A stretch of 50,873 bases of DNA from NCBI RefSeq assembly GCF_012911935.1, contig NZ_JAAXLA010000049.1:1-50873 (forward strand), read 5' to 3'. The translations under genes were made by a program, and so were the position numbers. This document shows, one piece after another, positions 24,425 through 33,318 of the stretch. The notes beneath the pieces are model-generated. The model was not told where the DNA came from, did not search any database, and saw only the letters and a list, made by a program, of their open reading frames with translations. The DNA is from Pseudonocardia acidicola. Its GTDB lineage: Bacteria > Actinomycetota > Actinomycetes > Mycobacteriales > Pseudonocardiaceae. Within the stretch, counting starts at the first letter, position 1. Each line of letters begins with the position of its first letter.

Positions 24425-25672
24425 TCATGACGAGACCGCGCAACTGCCCCGGTCCGCATGCACCGGGCCGGCCGCCGACGGTGTGATGTCGAAGTCGAAG
24501 ATGGCCGTGGGCAGATACAGCGAGCAGCACGCGTTCGGGATGTCCACCACCCCGGAAACGCGGCCCTCGATCGGCGCCGCCCCGAGCAGCAGGTAGGCCT
24601 GCGCCCCGGAGTAGCCGAACTTCTTGAGGTACTCGATCGCGTTCAGGCACGCGTTGCGGTAGGCCACGGTGGCGTCGTTGTAGAGCTGGGTGTCGGTCTC
24701 GTGGTCGACGCCGATCCCGATGAACGTGAGGAACTCCGAGTACCGCGGCTCGACGTTGCCGGGCATCAGGATCGGGTTGGTCGTGACCCCGTACGTCTCC
24801 ATGCCGCCCTTGATCAGGTCGACGTGGAAGTCGATGAAGCCGCCCATCTCGATCGCGCCGCAGAACGTGATCTCGCCGTCGCCCTGGCTGAAGTGCAGGT
24901 CGCCGCCGGAGAACAGCGCCCCGGGCACGTGCACGGGGTAGAACACCCGCGAGCCCCGGGTGAAGTTCTTGATGTCGTGGTTGCCGCCGTTCTCCCGCGC
25001 CGGGATCGTCCGCGCGCCGTCGCGGCCGATCGCGGCGAGCGCCTCCCCGGTCGCGGTGCCGCCGAGCACCTGGGCGTCCAGCGGGGGCAGTGCGAGCGGG
25101 GGCACCCGGTCCGGGTCGGTCGCGATCAGCGCCCGCTCCCGGGCATTCCAGCGCGCGAGCAGCTCCGGCGACGGCGCCGTGCCGAACAGACCCGGGTGGG
25201 TGATGCCGGTGAAGCCGACCCCGGGGATGTGCCGCGACGTCGCCTTCTGCCCGCTGAAGTCCCAGATCGCCTTGTACGCGTCCGGGTACTGGTCGGTGAG
25301 GAACCCGCCGCCGTTGTGCTTGGCGAAGATGCCGGTGTAGCCCCAGCCCTGGCCGGGCGCATCGCCCACCTGCTGCGGAACCGGACCCAGATCGAGGATG
25401 TCGACGACGAGCAGGTCACCGGGCTCGGCACCCTCGATCGCGATCGGCCCGGACAGCATGTGCGCGCCGTCGAGCTCGACATCGCGGACGTCGTTGGCCG
25501 AGTCGTTGTTGCCGATCTGCCCGTCGGTCCACTCCCGGCATTCGACGCGGATCGACGAGCCGGGCCGGACGGTGACGGCCGGCGGGATGTCGGGATGCCA
25601 GCGGTTGTGACCGGGCACCGCCTGGTCGCGCATCGACTTGGCCTGGTCGACGGTGAACACGACATCGGGCAT
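24425..25672 (-). CDS. fmdA: Acetamidase/formamidase
   Basis: 415 residues. Characteristic FmdA segments: GHNRWHPDIPPAVTVRPG, LSGPIAIEGAEPGDLLVVDI, RENGGNHDIKNFTRGSRV, GALFSGGDLHFSQGDGEI, and GVVDIPNACCSLYLPTAIFDF. Known reaction: hydrolysis of formamide or short amides to ammonia and formate/acetate. Full length for the family. ATG 25672 has ggaggt 6 bases before it. It lies 31 bp after fmdB in the same direction, and a MetX-like hydrolase follows; the three genes form an apparent operon. A role in nitrogen acquisition is expected. Confidence 0.94.
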   Translation of the reverse strand: MPDVVFTVDQAKSMRDQAVPGHNRWHPDIPPAVTVRPGSSIRVECREWTDGQIGNNDSANDVRDVELDGAHMLSGPIAIEGAEPGDLLVVDILDLGPVPQQVGDAPGQGWGYTGIFAKHNGGGFLTDQYPDAYKAIWDFSGQKATSRHIPGVGFTGITHPGLFGTAPSPELLARWNARERALIATDPDRVPPLALPPLDAQVLGGTATGEALAAIGRDGARTIPARENGGNHDIKNFTRGSRVFYPVHVPGALFSGGDLHFSQGDGEITFCGAIEMGGFIDFHVDLIKGGMETYGVTTNPILMPGNVEPRYSEFLTFIGIGVDHETDTQLYNDATVAYRNACLNAIEYLKKFGYSGAQAYLLLGAAPIEGRVSGVVDIPNACCSLYLPTAIFDFDITPSAAGPVHADRGSCAVSS

Positions 25673-25703
25673 GGGGAACCTCCGACGCTGAGAACGGACG
25701 AGA

Positions 25704-26003
25704 CTAGGGCCGCGGCAGCCGGGCGTGCCGCGGGTCGGTCGTGTAGCGGGTCGCCCGGCCCCGTCGCCGGTCCGCCGCCCGCGACGGCACCGACGTCACC
25801 ACCTCGGGGGCATCGGCACTGCGCTCCCCCGCGTCCAAGGCCCGGCGCAGCTTCGCCTCCATGGCGCGCAGCGCCGGTGCGCCGTACACGCGGCGGCCCT
25901 CGCTGCCGCAGTCCGGACACCTCGCCTGGGCATCCGCCTGAGCCATCGGGCGGACGAGATCGAAGCTGCCGCAGTTCGGGCAGCGGTAGGTGTAGGTGGG
26001 CAC
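25704..26003 (-). CDS. fmdB: FmdB-type zinc-ribbon protein
   Basis: 99 residues from GTG 26003 (Shine-Dalgarno gggaggt). N-terminal PTYTYRCPNCGSFDLV and ARCPDCGSEGRRVYGAPAL supply two CxxC pairs of a zinc ribbon, the FmdB hallmark. The C-terminal half is charged and unconserved. FmdB proteins accompany formamidase/acetamidase genes and are considered regulatory or accessory. An in-frame upstream start at 26045 would run through the operator and is not preferred. Confidence 0.88.
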   Translation of the reverse strand: MPTYTYRCPNCGSFDLVRPMAQADAQARCPDCGSEGRRVYGAPALRAMEAKLRRALDAGERSADAPEVVTSVPSRAADRRRGRATRYTTDPRHARLPRP

Positions 26004-26029
26004 GGGCACCTCCCGGAAGGAACAGCCCT

Positions 26030-26047
26030 GCGTGATTACTATCACGC
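26030..26047. promoter_or_regulatory. Palindromic operator of the fmd operon
   Basis: gcgtgat and atcacgc are perfect 7-bp arms with a 4-bp spacer, 27 bases upstream of the fmdB start in the gap facing the divergent MarR gene. Length and symmetry fit a MarR-type site. tagtaa or tagttt on the minus strand nearby could be a -10. Confidence 0.7.
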
Positions 26048-26210
26048 GAAACTATTCTGAGCGACAGGTTCGGTCAAGGAGGAGGTGGCCGCCGCGGGGT
26101 CCCGCGAGCCGGTCACGGCAGCGCCGACGCGCCGGTACGTTTCCGCACGACACTGTTTACGATGAGAGGGATCTCGTCACCCTCCGCTTCGGCTCTACCC
26201 GGGAGAGCAC

Positions 26211-26669
26211 GTGTCGTCACCGACGCTGCCGGCCGCTTCGTCCGGCACCGCGCAGCCCGCGCTGGGCCGGTTGCTCGACCATGTCGAGCACCACGTCGCC
26301 CGCCGGACCGAAGCCGCGCTCGGGTCGGCGTCCGGGGGGCCGACGCTGGAGCAGTGGCGGGTGCTCGAGCTGCTCGCCGACGGCGCGGGCCACCCGATGA
26401 CCGAGATCGCCGGATACGCGATGGTCCCGGCCCCGACCCTGACGAAGATCGTGGATCGGCTGGTGGACGCCGCGCTGGTCTACCGCCGGGTCGACGACGC
26501 CGACCGGCGCCGGGTGCTCGTGTTCCTCTCCGAGCACGGCCGCGACCTGCGGAGGCGACTGACCTCGGAGGTGGCCCAGGTCGAGCAGGAGATCGCCGCC
26601 GAGCTCGGCGCCGACGACGCCGCGCACCTGCTGGACCTGCTCAGCAGGCTGGCTCAGCGGCTGGGCTGA
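26211..26669 (+). CDS. MarR-family transcriptional regulator
   Basis: 152 residues. The winged helix covers about 45-115 (EQWRVLELLADGAGHPMTEIAG, PAPTLTKIVDRLVDAALVYR, wing DDADRRRVLVFLSEHG), with dimerisation helices at both ends. GTG 26211 has ggagag just upstream. It is divergent from fmdB-fmdA and shares a gap holding an 18-bp palindrome, so it is the likely fmd-operon regulator. Confidence 0.92.
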   Translation: MSSPTLPAASSGTAQPALGRLLDHVEHHVARRTEAALGSASGGPTLEQWRVLELLADGAGHPMTEIAGYAMVPAPTLTKIVDRLVDAALVYRRVDDADRRRVLVFLSEHGRDLRRRLTSEVAQVEQEIAAELGADDAAHLLDLLSRLAQRLG

Positions 26670-26701
26670 GCGCCGCAGACGACCATGTCACGCGCCGGCG
26701 G

Positions 26702-27898
26702 TCAGCGCGGGCGGCCGGCCGGCGCTGCCGACCCGTGCGGCGCCGGTGAGGGCTCCGCCACGCAGACGGGCGCGCGCCTCCCGGGCATGCCGCGCAGCGG
26801 GAACAGCGCCTGCACCACGAACCCGCCGTCCGGCCCGGGCCCGGTGGCCAGCTCGCCCCCCGCCGCGCGGACCCGCTCGGCCAGCCCGACCAACCCCGCC
26901 CCGCCGGTTCCGAACGCCTCCGTGGCGGGCCCCCGCCGACGACCGCCGGAAGCGGGGACCCGGCCGTTGTGCACCCGCACCCGCAGGGCGGTGTCGCGCC
27001 AATGCAGTTCCACCCGCACCGGCGCACCGGGCGCATGCCGCGCGGCGTTGGTGAGTGACTCCTGCACGACCCGGTAGACGGCCCGGTCGAGGGCCGCCGG
27101 CAGCTCGGCAGGGTCCCCGTCGTGCCCCAGGTCGGCCTGCATCCCCGCCGAACACGAGCGGGCCACCAGCCCGGGCAGCTCCGCCACCCCGGCCGGTTGA
27201 TCGGGCCTGCCGCCCAGCAGCCCAAGGGCCGCGCGCATCTCGGCCAGCGCCTGCTTGGCCAGCAGGCGCAACCGCTCGGCGCCCGCCCGGGTCTGCTCCT
27301 CGCCGGTCGACGCGGCCAGCGCGGCGGCTCCGACCGCGATCAGGGTCGCATGGTGGCCTACCGCGTCGTGGATCTCGCGGCCGATCCGGGACCGCTCCTC
27401 GGCCCGGGCCGCGGCCTCCCGGGCCGCCACGGTCTGCTCACGGGCCTGCTCCAACTCGCGCAGGCTCGCGGTCAGCCGCTCCCGGGTGCTGATCAGCAGC
27501 CCCAGCGCCGCCGGCCCACCGACCGTGAGCACGGCGAACGCGACGGTGAGGATCGCATCCGGCAACGGCAGCCGCTGCAGGATCAGCACCGGCAACACCA
27601 CGGCGAGTCCGGCCGGCACCAGCCACGGCACCGTGCGCGACAGCCGTTCGCCGCGCCGGCCAAGCGTGTACAGCGCGACGAGGCCCGCCGGCAGGCCCAG
27701 CCCCCCGGTCAGCCCCCACAGCACCCCGAGCACGCCGAGCGGCGCCCACAGGCGTCGCAACGGCAGCAGTGCGCAGGCCACCAGGCCGGCCGGCACCGAG
27801 TACCCGTACGGCGGGTGGCTGAGCAGCACCGCGGCCGCCGGCAGCAGCACCGCCAGCAGTTCCAGACCCACCCGGCGGATGCTCGGTGTGGCGATCAT
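26702..27898 (-). CDS. Two-component sensor histidine kinase (NarL/DesK type)
   Basis: 398 residues. The N-terminal 135 residues contain four to five hydrophobic helices (membrane sensor with almost no extracellular loops). HisKA_3 follows with EERSRIGREIHDAVGHH (His177), then an ATPase domain with QESLTNAARHAPGAPV (N box) and GTGGAGLVGLAERVRAAGG (G box). ATG 27898 overlaps the response-regulator stop (ATGA). Such short-loop sensors often detect membrane or cell-wall stress; the ligand is not predictable. Confidence 0.92.
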   Translation of the reverse strand: MIATPSIRRVGLELLAVLLPAAAVLLSHPPYGYSVPAGLVACALLPLRRLWAPLGVLGVLWGLTGGLGLPAGLVALYTLGRRGERLSRTVPWLVPAGLAVVLPVLILQRLPLPDAILTVAFAVLTVGGPAALGLLISTRERLTASLRELEQAREQTVAAREAAARAEERSRIGREIHDAVGHHATLIAVGAAALAASTGEEQTRAGAERLRLLAKQALAEMRAALGLLGGRPDQPAGVAELPGLVARSCSAGMQADLGHDGDPAELPAALDRAVYRVVQESLTNAARHAPGAPVRVELHWRDTALRVRVHNGRVPASGGRRRGPATEAFGTGGAGLVGLAERVRAAGGELATGPGPDGGFVVQALFPLRGMPGRRAPVCVAEPSPAPHGSAAPAGRPR

Positions 27899-28560
27899 CC
27901 GGTCCCCCAGCCCTGTGCCAGCAGCGCGGCCTGGACCCGGTTCTGGGCCCCCAGCTTCACCAACAGGGCCGAGACGTACTTCTTCACCGTCGCCTCGGCC
28001 AGGCCCAGCCGGCACCCGATGGCGGCGTTCGACTCGCCGGCCGCGAGCAGTTCGAGCACCTGCCTCTCGCGCAGCGTGAGGTCCGGCGGGCGCGACGGCG
28101 CCGGCGGCGACGCCGCCAGCCGCGGCAGCAGCCGGGCGGTGATCCGCGGGTCCAGGACCGCACCACCCGCGGCGAGGTCGCGGACCGCCCGGACCAGCGC
28201 CTCGGGATCGGCGTCCTTGAGCAGGAACCCCTGCACACCGATGCGCAGCGCCTCCGCGACGTAGTCGTCGAGGTCGAACGTGGTCAGCACCGCCGTGGCG
28301 GGCGCGTCCGGCCGGGTGCACAGGATGCGCAGCGCGGTCAGCCCGTCGGTGCCGGGCATCTGCACGTCGGCGAGCACCACGTCGGGGCGGTGCCGGTCGG
28401 CGGCCGCGAGCAGCGCGTCGCCGTCGCCGGCCTCGCCGACGACGCGGATCGTCCCGCCGATCTCCAGCACCGTACGCAGTCCGGCCCGCAGCAGCGGCTC
28501 GTCGTCGGCCAGAACCACCCGCACCGGTGCAGGACCGTGCGCTCCCGCCTCCGGCCGCAT
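27895..28560 (-). CDS. NarL/LuxR-family response regulator
   Basis: 221 residues. Receiver domain: VRVVLADDEPLLRAGL, phospho-acceptor Asp65 in VVLADVQMPG, Thr in VLTTFDLDDYV and Lys in GFLLKDADPE. The LuxR HTH is at the C-terminus (LTLRERQVLELLAAGESNAAI, GLAEATVKKYVSALLVKLG). It is coupled to the kinase gene downstream. ATG 28560 is used; a GTG at residue 13 is an alternative start. Confidence 0.92.
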   Translation of the reverse strand: MRPEAGAHGPAPVRVVLADDEPLLRAGLRTVLEIGGTIRVVGEAGDGDALLAAADRHRPDVVLADVQMPGTDGLTALRILCTRPDAPATAVLTTFDLDDYVAEALRIGVQGFLLKDADPEALVRAVRDLAAGGAVLDPRITARLLPRLAASPPAPSRPPDLTLRERQVLELLAAGESNAAIGCRLGLAEATVKKYVSALLVKLGAQNRVQAALLAQGWGTG

Positions 28561-28632
28561 GAGCGTGAGCCTACTGGCCGCGCGATGACTCGTCTGTTCG
28601 GATGCGGCCCGGATGCCGGATCCGGCCCCGGG

Positions 28633-30090
28633 TCAGCGCTTGCGGGGGCGCTTCTCCCGCACCCGCACCGAGAGCCGCACCGGCGAGCCGGTGAAGCCGA
28701 ACTCCTCGCGCAGCCGCCGCTCCAGGAACCGGCGGTATCCGGCCTCCAGGAAACCGGTCGTGAACAGCACGAAGGTCGGCGGGCGGGTCTGCGCCTGGGT
28801 GGCGAAGAGAACCTTCGGCTGCTTGCCCCCGCGCACCGGCGGCGGGGTCGCCGCGATGACCTCGGACAACCAGCCGTTGAGCCGCCCCGTCGGGATCCGC
28901 TTGTCCCACGACTCCAGCGCGGTGCGCAGCGCGGGAGCGATCTTCTGCACGGACCGCCCGGTCAGCGCAGAGATGTTCACCCGCTCGGCCCAGCGCACGC
29001 GAACCAGGTCCCGCTCCAGCTCACGCTTCATGGCCAACCGGCGGTCCTCGTCGACGAGGTCCCACTTGTTGAACACCAGGACGAGGGCGCGGCCGGCCTC
29101 CTCGACCATGGTGATCACGCGCTGGTCCTGCTCGGCGATCGGCTCCGCGGCGTCGATCAGCACGACGACCACCTCGGCCGCCTCGATCGCGGCCTGGGTG
29201 CGCAGGCTGGCGTAGTACTCCATGCCGCTGGCCGTCTTCACCCGCTTGCGCAGGCCCGCGGTGTCGACGAAGCGCCACACCTCGCCGTCGAGCTCGACCA
29301 GCGAGTCGACCGGGTCGACCGTCGTACCGGCGACGTCGTGGACCACCGAGCGCAGCTCCCCGGAGACCCGGTTGAGCAGGCTCGACTTGCCGACGTTCGG
29401 CTTGCCGACCAGCGCGACCCGGCGCGGGCCGCCCGCGGCGACGCCGAAGGTCTCCCGCGGGGTCTCCGGCAACGCCTCGAGCACGGCGTCGAGCAGGTCA
29501 CCCGAGCCGCGGCCGTGCAGCCCGCTCACCGGGTACGGCTGCCCCAGCCCGAGCCGCCACAGCGCGGCGGTGTCGGCGGTCAGCCGGTCGTCGTCGACCT
29601 TCGTCGCGGCCAGCAGCACCGGCCGGTCCGAGCGGCGCAGCACCCGGGCGACGGCCTCGTCGGTGGTGGTGGCGCCGACGCTGGCGTCGACGACCAGCAA
29701 CACCGCGTCCGCGGTCTGCATCGCCATCTCGGCCTGCGCGGCCACGGCGGCCTGCAGCCCGGTCGCGTCCGGCTCCCAGCCCCCGGTGTCGACCAGGGTG
29801 AACTGGCGCCCGTTCCACAGCGCGTCGTAGGCCACCCGGTCCCGGGTCACCCCGGGAACGTCCTGTACGACGGCCTCGCGCCGGCCGATGAGCCGGTTGA
29901 CCAGCGTCGACTTGCCCACGTTGGGTCGACCGACCACGGCCAGCACCGGGGCGGGCGGCCCGGCGGTCTCATCACCGCCCAGACCCGCCGTCCCGTCGGC
30001 GGAGGCACCGTCGACTCCGTCGTCCATGGCCACGAAGTCGGCGGGGTCGATCCCCAGCTCGGCCATCGCGGCGCGGTCGTCTGTACTCAC
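28633..30090 (-). CDS. der: Ribosome-associated GTPase Der (EngA)
   Basis: 485 residues with two tandem G domains: GRPNVGKST, DTGGW and TKVD in the first; GKPNVGKSS, DTAGLRKR and NKWD in the second; then the KH-like C-terminal domain (GFLEAGYRRFLERRLREEFGFTGSPVRL). Essential for 50S ribosome maturation. The N-terminal 48 residues are an acidic extension usual in actinobacteria. ATG 30090 overlaps the acyltransferase stop (ATGA), so it is the last gene of the cmk-plsC-der run. Corresponds in order to Rv1713. Confidence 0.97.
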   Translation of the reverse strand: MSTDDRAAMAELGIDPADFVAMDDGVDGASADGTAGLGGDETAGPPAPVLAVVGRPNVGKSTLVNRLIGRREAVVQDVPGVTRDRVAYDALWNGRQFTLVDTGGWEPDATGLQAAVAAQAEMAMQTADAVLLVVDASVGATTTDEAVARVLRRSDRPVLLAATKVDDDRLTADTAALWRLGLGQPYPVSGLHGRGSGDLLDAVLEALPETPRETFGVAAGGPRRVALVGKPNVGKSSLLNRVSGELRSVVHDVAGTTVDPVDSLVELDGEVWRFVDTAGLRKRVKTASGMEYYASLRTQAAIEAAEVVVVLIDAAEPIAEQDQRVITMVEEAGRALVLVFNKWDLVDEDRRLAMKRELERDLVRVRWAERVNISALTGRSVQKIAPALRTALESWDKRIPTGRLNGWLSEVIAATPPPVRGGKQPKVLFATQAQTRPPTFVLFTTGFLEAGYRRFLERRLREEFGFTGSPVRLSVRVREKRPRKR

Positions 30091-30740
30091 GTCCTGCTCC
30101 GTACGTCATCAAGTTCCATGACCAGCCCGGCCAGCGCGGCCCGGATGGTCTCGGTGGCCGCGGCCAGCTCCGCCCGGCCCTTCCCGGCCGGGGGCGCCAG
30201 CGGCTCCCCGACCCACACGTCCACCTGCGGCCGGAAGCGGCGGCCTGCTCCGTCGGGGCGCCGGGTCCCCCGGCACACGATCGGCAGCACGGCCGCGCCG
30301 GACGCCCGGGCCAGCCATGCCGCCCCCTGCTGCGCCGCGGCCACGTCCCCGCTGCCCCGGGTGCCCTCGGGGAACACGCCGACGAGGCCGCCGCCGCGCA
30401 GCACCGCCAGCGCCGCGGTCAGCGGACGCCGGTCCGGCTCACCCCGGCGCACGGCCAGCTGCCCGATGCGGGGCAGCAGCCAGCCGAGCGGCCCGGTGAA
30501 CATCTCCTGCTTGACCAGGAACACCGCGCGGCGCCCCAAAAGTCCGTAGAGCAGCGGCCCGTCGACGAGCGCGCTGTGATTCGCGACCAGCACAACCGGT
30601 CCGGTGGCCGGGATCCGCTCGCGATGGTGCACCCGGACCCGCAGCACCGGGCGGAAGCACCAGGTACCGATCCAGCGGGCGACGTCGTGCAGCCGGGGCG
30701 ACGCTCCCGGCGGCAGGTCCGCGGGGATCGCCGTGCTCAC
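30087..30740 (-). CDS. 1-acyl-sn-glycerol-3-phosphate acyltransferase (PlsC-like)
   Basis: 217 residues. The acyltransferase motifs are complete: block I NHSALVDG (HX4D), block III FPEGTRGSG, and PIVCRG as block IV. A short N-terminal hydrophobic stretch could associate with the membrane. Known role: second acylation in phosphatidic acid synthesis. GTG 30740 overlaps the cmk stop and its own stop overlaps der; it sits between cmk and der, as in many actinomycetes. Confidence 0.9.
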   Translation of the reverse strand: MSTAIPADLPPGASPRLHDVARWIGTWCFRPVLRVRVHHRERIPATGPVVLVANHSALVDGPLLYGLLGRRAVFLVKQEMFTGPLGWLLPRIGQLAVRRGEPDRRPLTAALAVLRGGGLVGVFPEGTRGSGDVAAAQQGAAWLARASGAAVLPIVCRGTRRPDGAGRRFRPQVDVWVGEPLAPPAGKGRAELAAATETIRAALAGLVMELDDVRSRT

Positions 30741-31450
30741 CGGACCAGCCCCCGCTCGGTGACCAGCCGGATCAGCTCCTCCAGCACCCCGGGCACACTC
30801 AGATGGTCGGTGTCGATGACGACCGCGTCGGCCGCCGCGTGCAGCGGCGACACCGCACGCGTCGAGTCGAGCCGGTCGCGGCGGCGGACGTCGGCGAGCG
30901 TCGTGGCGTCGTCGGTGGCCCGGCCGGCCTTGCTGTCCTGCCGGTGCCGGCGCGCCGCCCGGACCTCGTCGGATGCGGTCAGGTACACCTTGAGCCCGGC
31001 GTCCGGGGCGACCACGGTGCCGATGTCGCGGCCCTCGACGACGATCCCGCCCGGGCCCTCGCGCAGCGCGTCGGCGATCAGCTCCTGCTGGCGCTCGACC
31101 AGCGCCGCGCGCACCGGCACGTATGCGGACACCGCGCTGACCAGCTTGGTCACCGGGCCGCCACGGATCTCCGATTCGACGTCCTCGCCGTCCAGCTCGA
31201 TCGCCGGGGCCTGCGGGTCGGTACCCGAGCCGACCTTGGCGCCCACCGCGGCGGCGATCACCTCGTCGGCCGGGCTGTTCTCGTCGAGACCGGCGCGCAG
31301 CACGGCGAGCGTCGCCGCGCGGTACATCGCGCCGGTGTCGAGGTAGGCCGCACCGAATGTGGTCGCGAGCCGCCGGGAGACGGTGGACTTGCCCGTCCCG
31401 GACGGACCGTCCATCGCCACGATCCCGCGCAACGTTCCCGGCTCGGCCAC
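30737..31450 (-). CDS. cmk: Cytidylate kinase
   Basis: 237 residues. P-loop GPSGTGKSTVSRRL, DTGAMYRAATL, a CMP-binding region with IEGRD-like VVEGRDIGTVVAPDAGLKVYLTAS, and RRRDRLDSTRAVSPL. Phosphorylates CMP/dCMP. GTG 31450 has ggaaggag 8 bases upstream. Full length for the family; start of the overlapping cmk-plsC-der run. Corresponds in order to Rv1712. Confidence 0.96.
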   Translation of the reverse strand: MAEPGTLRGIVAMDGPSGTGKSTVSRRLATTFGAAYLDTGAMYRAATLAVLRAGLDENSPADEVIAAAVGAKVGSGTDPQAPAIELDGEDVESEIRGGPVTKLVSAVSAYVPVRAALVERQQELIADALREGPGGIVVEGRDIGTVVAPDAGLKVYLTASDEVRAARRHRQDSKAGRATDDATTLADVRRRDRLDSTRAVSPLHAAADAVVIDTDHLSVPGVLEELIRLVTERGLVR

Positions 31451-31595
31451 CGACCCGACTCCTTCCCCGGGCCTCGCGGCCCATTGCGCCGCGTCACCGG
31501 CCGTGCTCCGCGGCAGTCGCGGTCCGCTTCCATTGTGCCGGGTGCGCGACGCCGCCCCGGCAGGGGCATGCGCGCGCGGTCGTGCGCGATCCGCG

Positions 31596-31883
31596 CTACT
31601 GCGGCACATCCGTCCGCAGCGCGGCCGCGCCGCGCAGGTACACGTGCCGGATCTGCGCCCGCGGCCGATCCGTCTCGACGTGCGCGAGCAGCCGCAGCGT
31701 GCGCGGCAGCGCACCCGGTACCGCGATCTCGGTCGCGCACAGCAGCGGCACGTCGGTCAACCCGAGCAGCCGCGCCGCGTACGCCGGGAACTCCGCGGTG
31801 ACCAGCTCCGCCGACCGCTCCAGGATCTCCTGCCGGTCATCGGCGTCGACCTGGATCGCGCCCCGCACCGCACGCACCGCCAT
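31596..31883 (-). CDS. aroH: AroH-type chorismate mutase with an internal deletion
   Basis: 95 residues, against about 115-127 for the family. The start (AVRAVRGAIQVDADDRQEIL) and end (VETDRPRAQIRHVYLRGAAALR) align well with B. subtilis AroH, and the active-site counterparts of Arg7, Phe57, Cys75, Glu78, Arg90, Tyr108 and Arg116 are all present. About 25 residues between ELVT and EFPAYAARLLG, covering part of helix 1 and the following strand (the ATPDL region), are missing without breaking the frame. Chorismate mutase converts chorismate to prephenate. Whether this version folds is doubtful. It lies between rluB (26-bp gap) and cmk. Confidence 0.85.
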   Translation of the reverse strand: MAVRAVRGAIQVDADDRQEILERSAELVTAEFPAYAARLLGLTDVPLLCATEIAVPGALPRTLRLLAHVETDRPRAQIRHVYLRGAAALRTDVPQ

Positions 31884-31909
31884 GAGGCGCAGCCCCGACG
31901 GCTCGAGCC

Positions 31910-32662
31910 CTAGAGCCCGACGGTGCGGTACAGCGCGCCGACCTCGGCCCGGTTCAGCGGCCGGATCCGCCCCGGCCGCTGGTCGCCGAGCCGGACCTCC
32001 CCGATCGCGGTGCGCACCAGGCGCTGCACCGGGTGCCCGACCTCGTCCATCAGCCGGCGCACGACGTGCTTGCGGCCCTCGTGCAGCACCAGCTCGACGA
32101 TCGACCGGCCGGCGTGCGAGTCGACCATCCGGAACGAGTGCACGGTGACCGGACCGTCCTCGAGCTCGATCCCCGCGCGCAGCCGCCTGCCCAGGTCCCG
32201 CGGAAGCTGGCCGGCCACCTCGGCCAGGTAGGTCTTCTCCACCTCGAACGACGGGTGCATCAGGCGGTGTCCCAGCTCCCCGTCGTTGGTGAGCAGCAGC
32301 AGGCCCTCGGTGTCGGCGTCGAGCCTGCCGACGTGGAACAGCCGCTCGGTGCGGTTGGCCACCAGGTCGCCGACGCAGGGGCGGCCCCGGTCGTCGGACA
32401 TCGTCGACAGCATGCCCTTCGGCTTGTTCAGTGCCAGGTGCACCAGGTCCTCGCGCAGCACGATGCGGGACCCGTCGACGTGCACGACCGCGGTCTCGGG
32501 GTCGACCCGGCGACCCATCTCACGGACGACCTTGCCGTCCACGCTCACTCGCCCGGCCGCGATCAGGTCCTCGGCGGCGCGGCGGGACGCCACCCCGGCC
32601 TGCGCCAGCACCTTCTGCAGCCGGACGCCGTCGTTGCGGGTTTCAGGATTGTTCACACTCAT
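31910..32662 (-). CDS. rluB: 23S rRNA pseudouridine synthase (RluB/RsuA family)
   Basis: 250 residues. An S4 RNA-binding domain is at the N-terminus (VRLQKVLAQAGVASRRAAEDLIAAGRVSVDG), then the synthase domain with the catalytic Asp in FHVGRLDADTEGLLLLTND (near 117) and LNKPKGMLSTM. ATG 32662 shares a base with the scpB stop (TGATG). Corresponds in order to Rv1711. Confidence 0.94.
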   Translation of the reverse strand: MSVNNPETRNDGVRLQKVLAQAGVASRRAAEDLIAAGRVSVDGKVVREMGRRVDPETAVVHVDGSRIVLREDLVHLALNKPKGMLSTMSDDRGRPCVGDLVANRTERLFHVGRLDADTEGLLLLTNDGELGHRLMHPSFEVEKTYLAEVAGQLPRDLGRRLRAGIELEDGPVTVHSFRMVDSHAGRSIVELVLHEGRKHVVRRLMDEVGHPVQRLVRTAIGEVRLGDQRPGRIRPLNRAEVGALYRTVGL

Positions 32663-33318
32663 CACAGTTCGTCGATCGCATCCACGTCCGGGAGGAGCGG
32701 GGCCAGCGGTGGCAGCTCGTCCACCGACGCCAGGCCCAGCCGTTCCAGGAACAGCTCGGTGGTTCTGAACAGGGTCCCTTGGGTCGCGCCGTCCACCCCT
32801 GCCTCCTCGACCAGCCCGCGGGTCAGCAGAGTACGCAGGACCCCGTCGCAGTTCACCCCGCGCACCGCGGACACCCGCGCCCGCGTGACGGGCTGCCGGT
32901 AGGCGACGACGGCGAGGGTCTCCAGCGCTGCGCGGGTCAGCCGGGCGCGCTGGCCGTCGAGCAGCAGCCGCTCGACGTACGGGGCGTAGGTGTCGCGAGT
33001 GTAGAACCGCCAGCCCTCCCCGACCCGGCGCAGGTCGATCCCGCGCCCGGCAGCGGTGTAGCGCTCGGACAACCGGCGCAGGCCGGAGCGGACCCGGTCC
33101 ACGGGCTGGTCCAGGGCACCGGCCAGGGCCTGCTCCTCGGTGGGCGCGTCCACCACTAGCAGCAGCGCCTCCAGCGCGGCGTCCAGTTCGCTGTCGGTGG
33201 CCAGCGCGGGCAGCACCGACGGGTCGTCGGTGATCTCGGCAGGCTCGGGCTCGGCGGGTGCGGGCGCAACGGCCGGGCCGGTCGTGCGGGGGGTGCTCAC
33301 AGTGCTGGGGTCGCTCAT
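32662..33318 (-). CDS. scpB: Segregation and condensation protein B
   Basis: 218 residues. An acidic, Pro/Ala-rich N-terminal tail (1-45) is followed by two winged-helix domains (LDAALEALLLVVDAPTEEQAL; LTRAALETLAVVAYRQPVTRARVSAVRGVNCDGVLRTLLTRGLVEE). Part of the SMC-ScpAB condensin. ATG 33318 overlaps the scpA stop (ATGA). Confidence 0.95.
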   Translation of the reverse strand: MSDPSTVSTPRTTGPAVAPAPAEPEPAEITDDPSVLPALATDSELDAALEALLLVVDAPTEEQALAGALDQPVDRVRSGLRRLSERYTAAGRGIDLRRVGEGWRFYTRDTYAPYVERLLLDGQRARLTRAALETLAVVAYRQPVTRARVSAVRGVNCDGVLRTLLTRGLVEEAGVDGATQGTLFRTTELFLERLGLASVDELPPLAPLLPDVDAIDEL

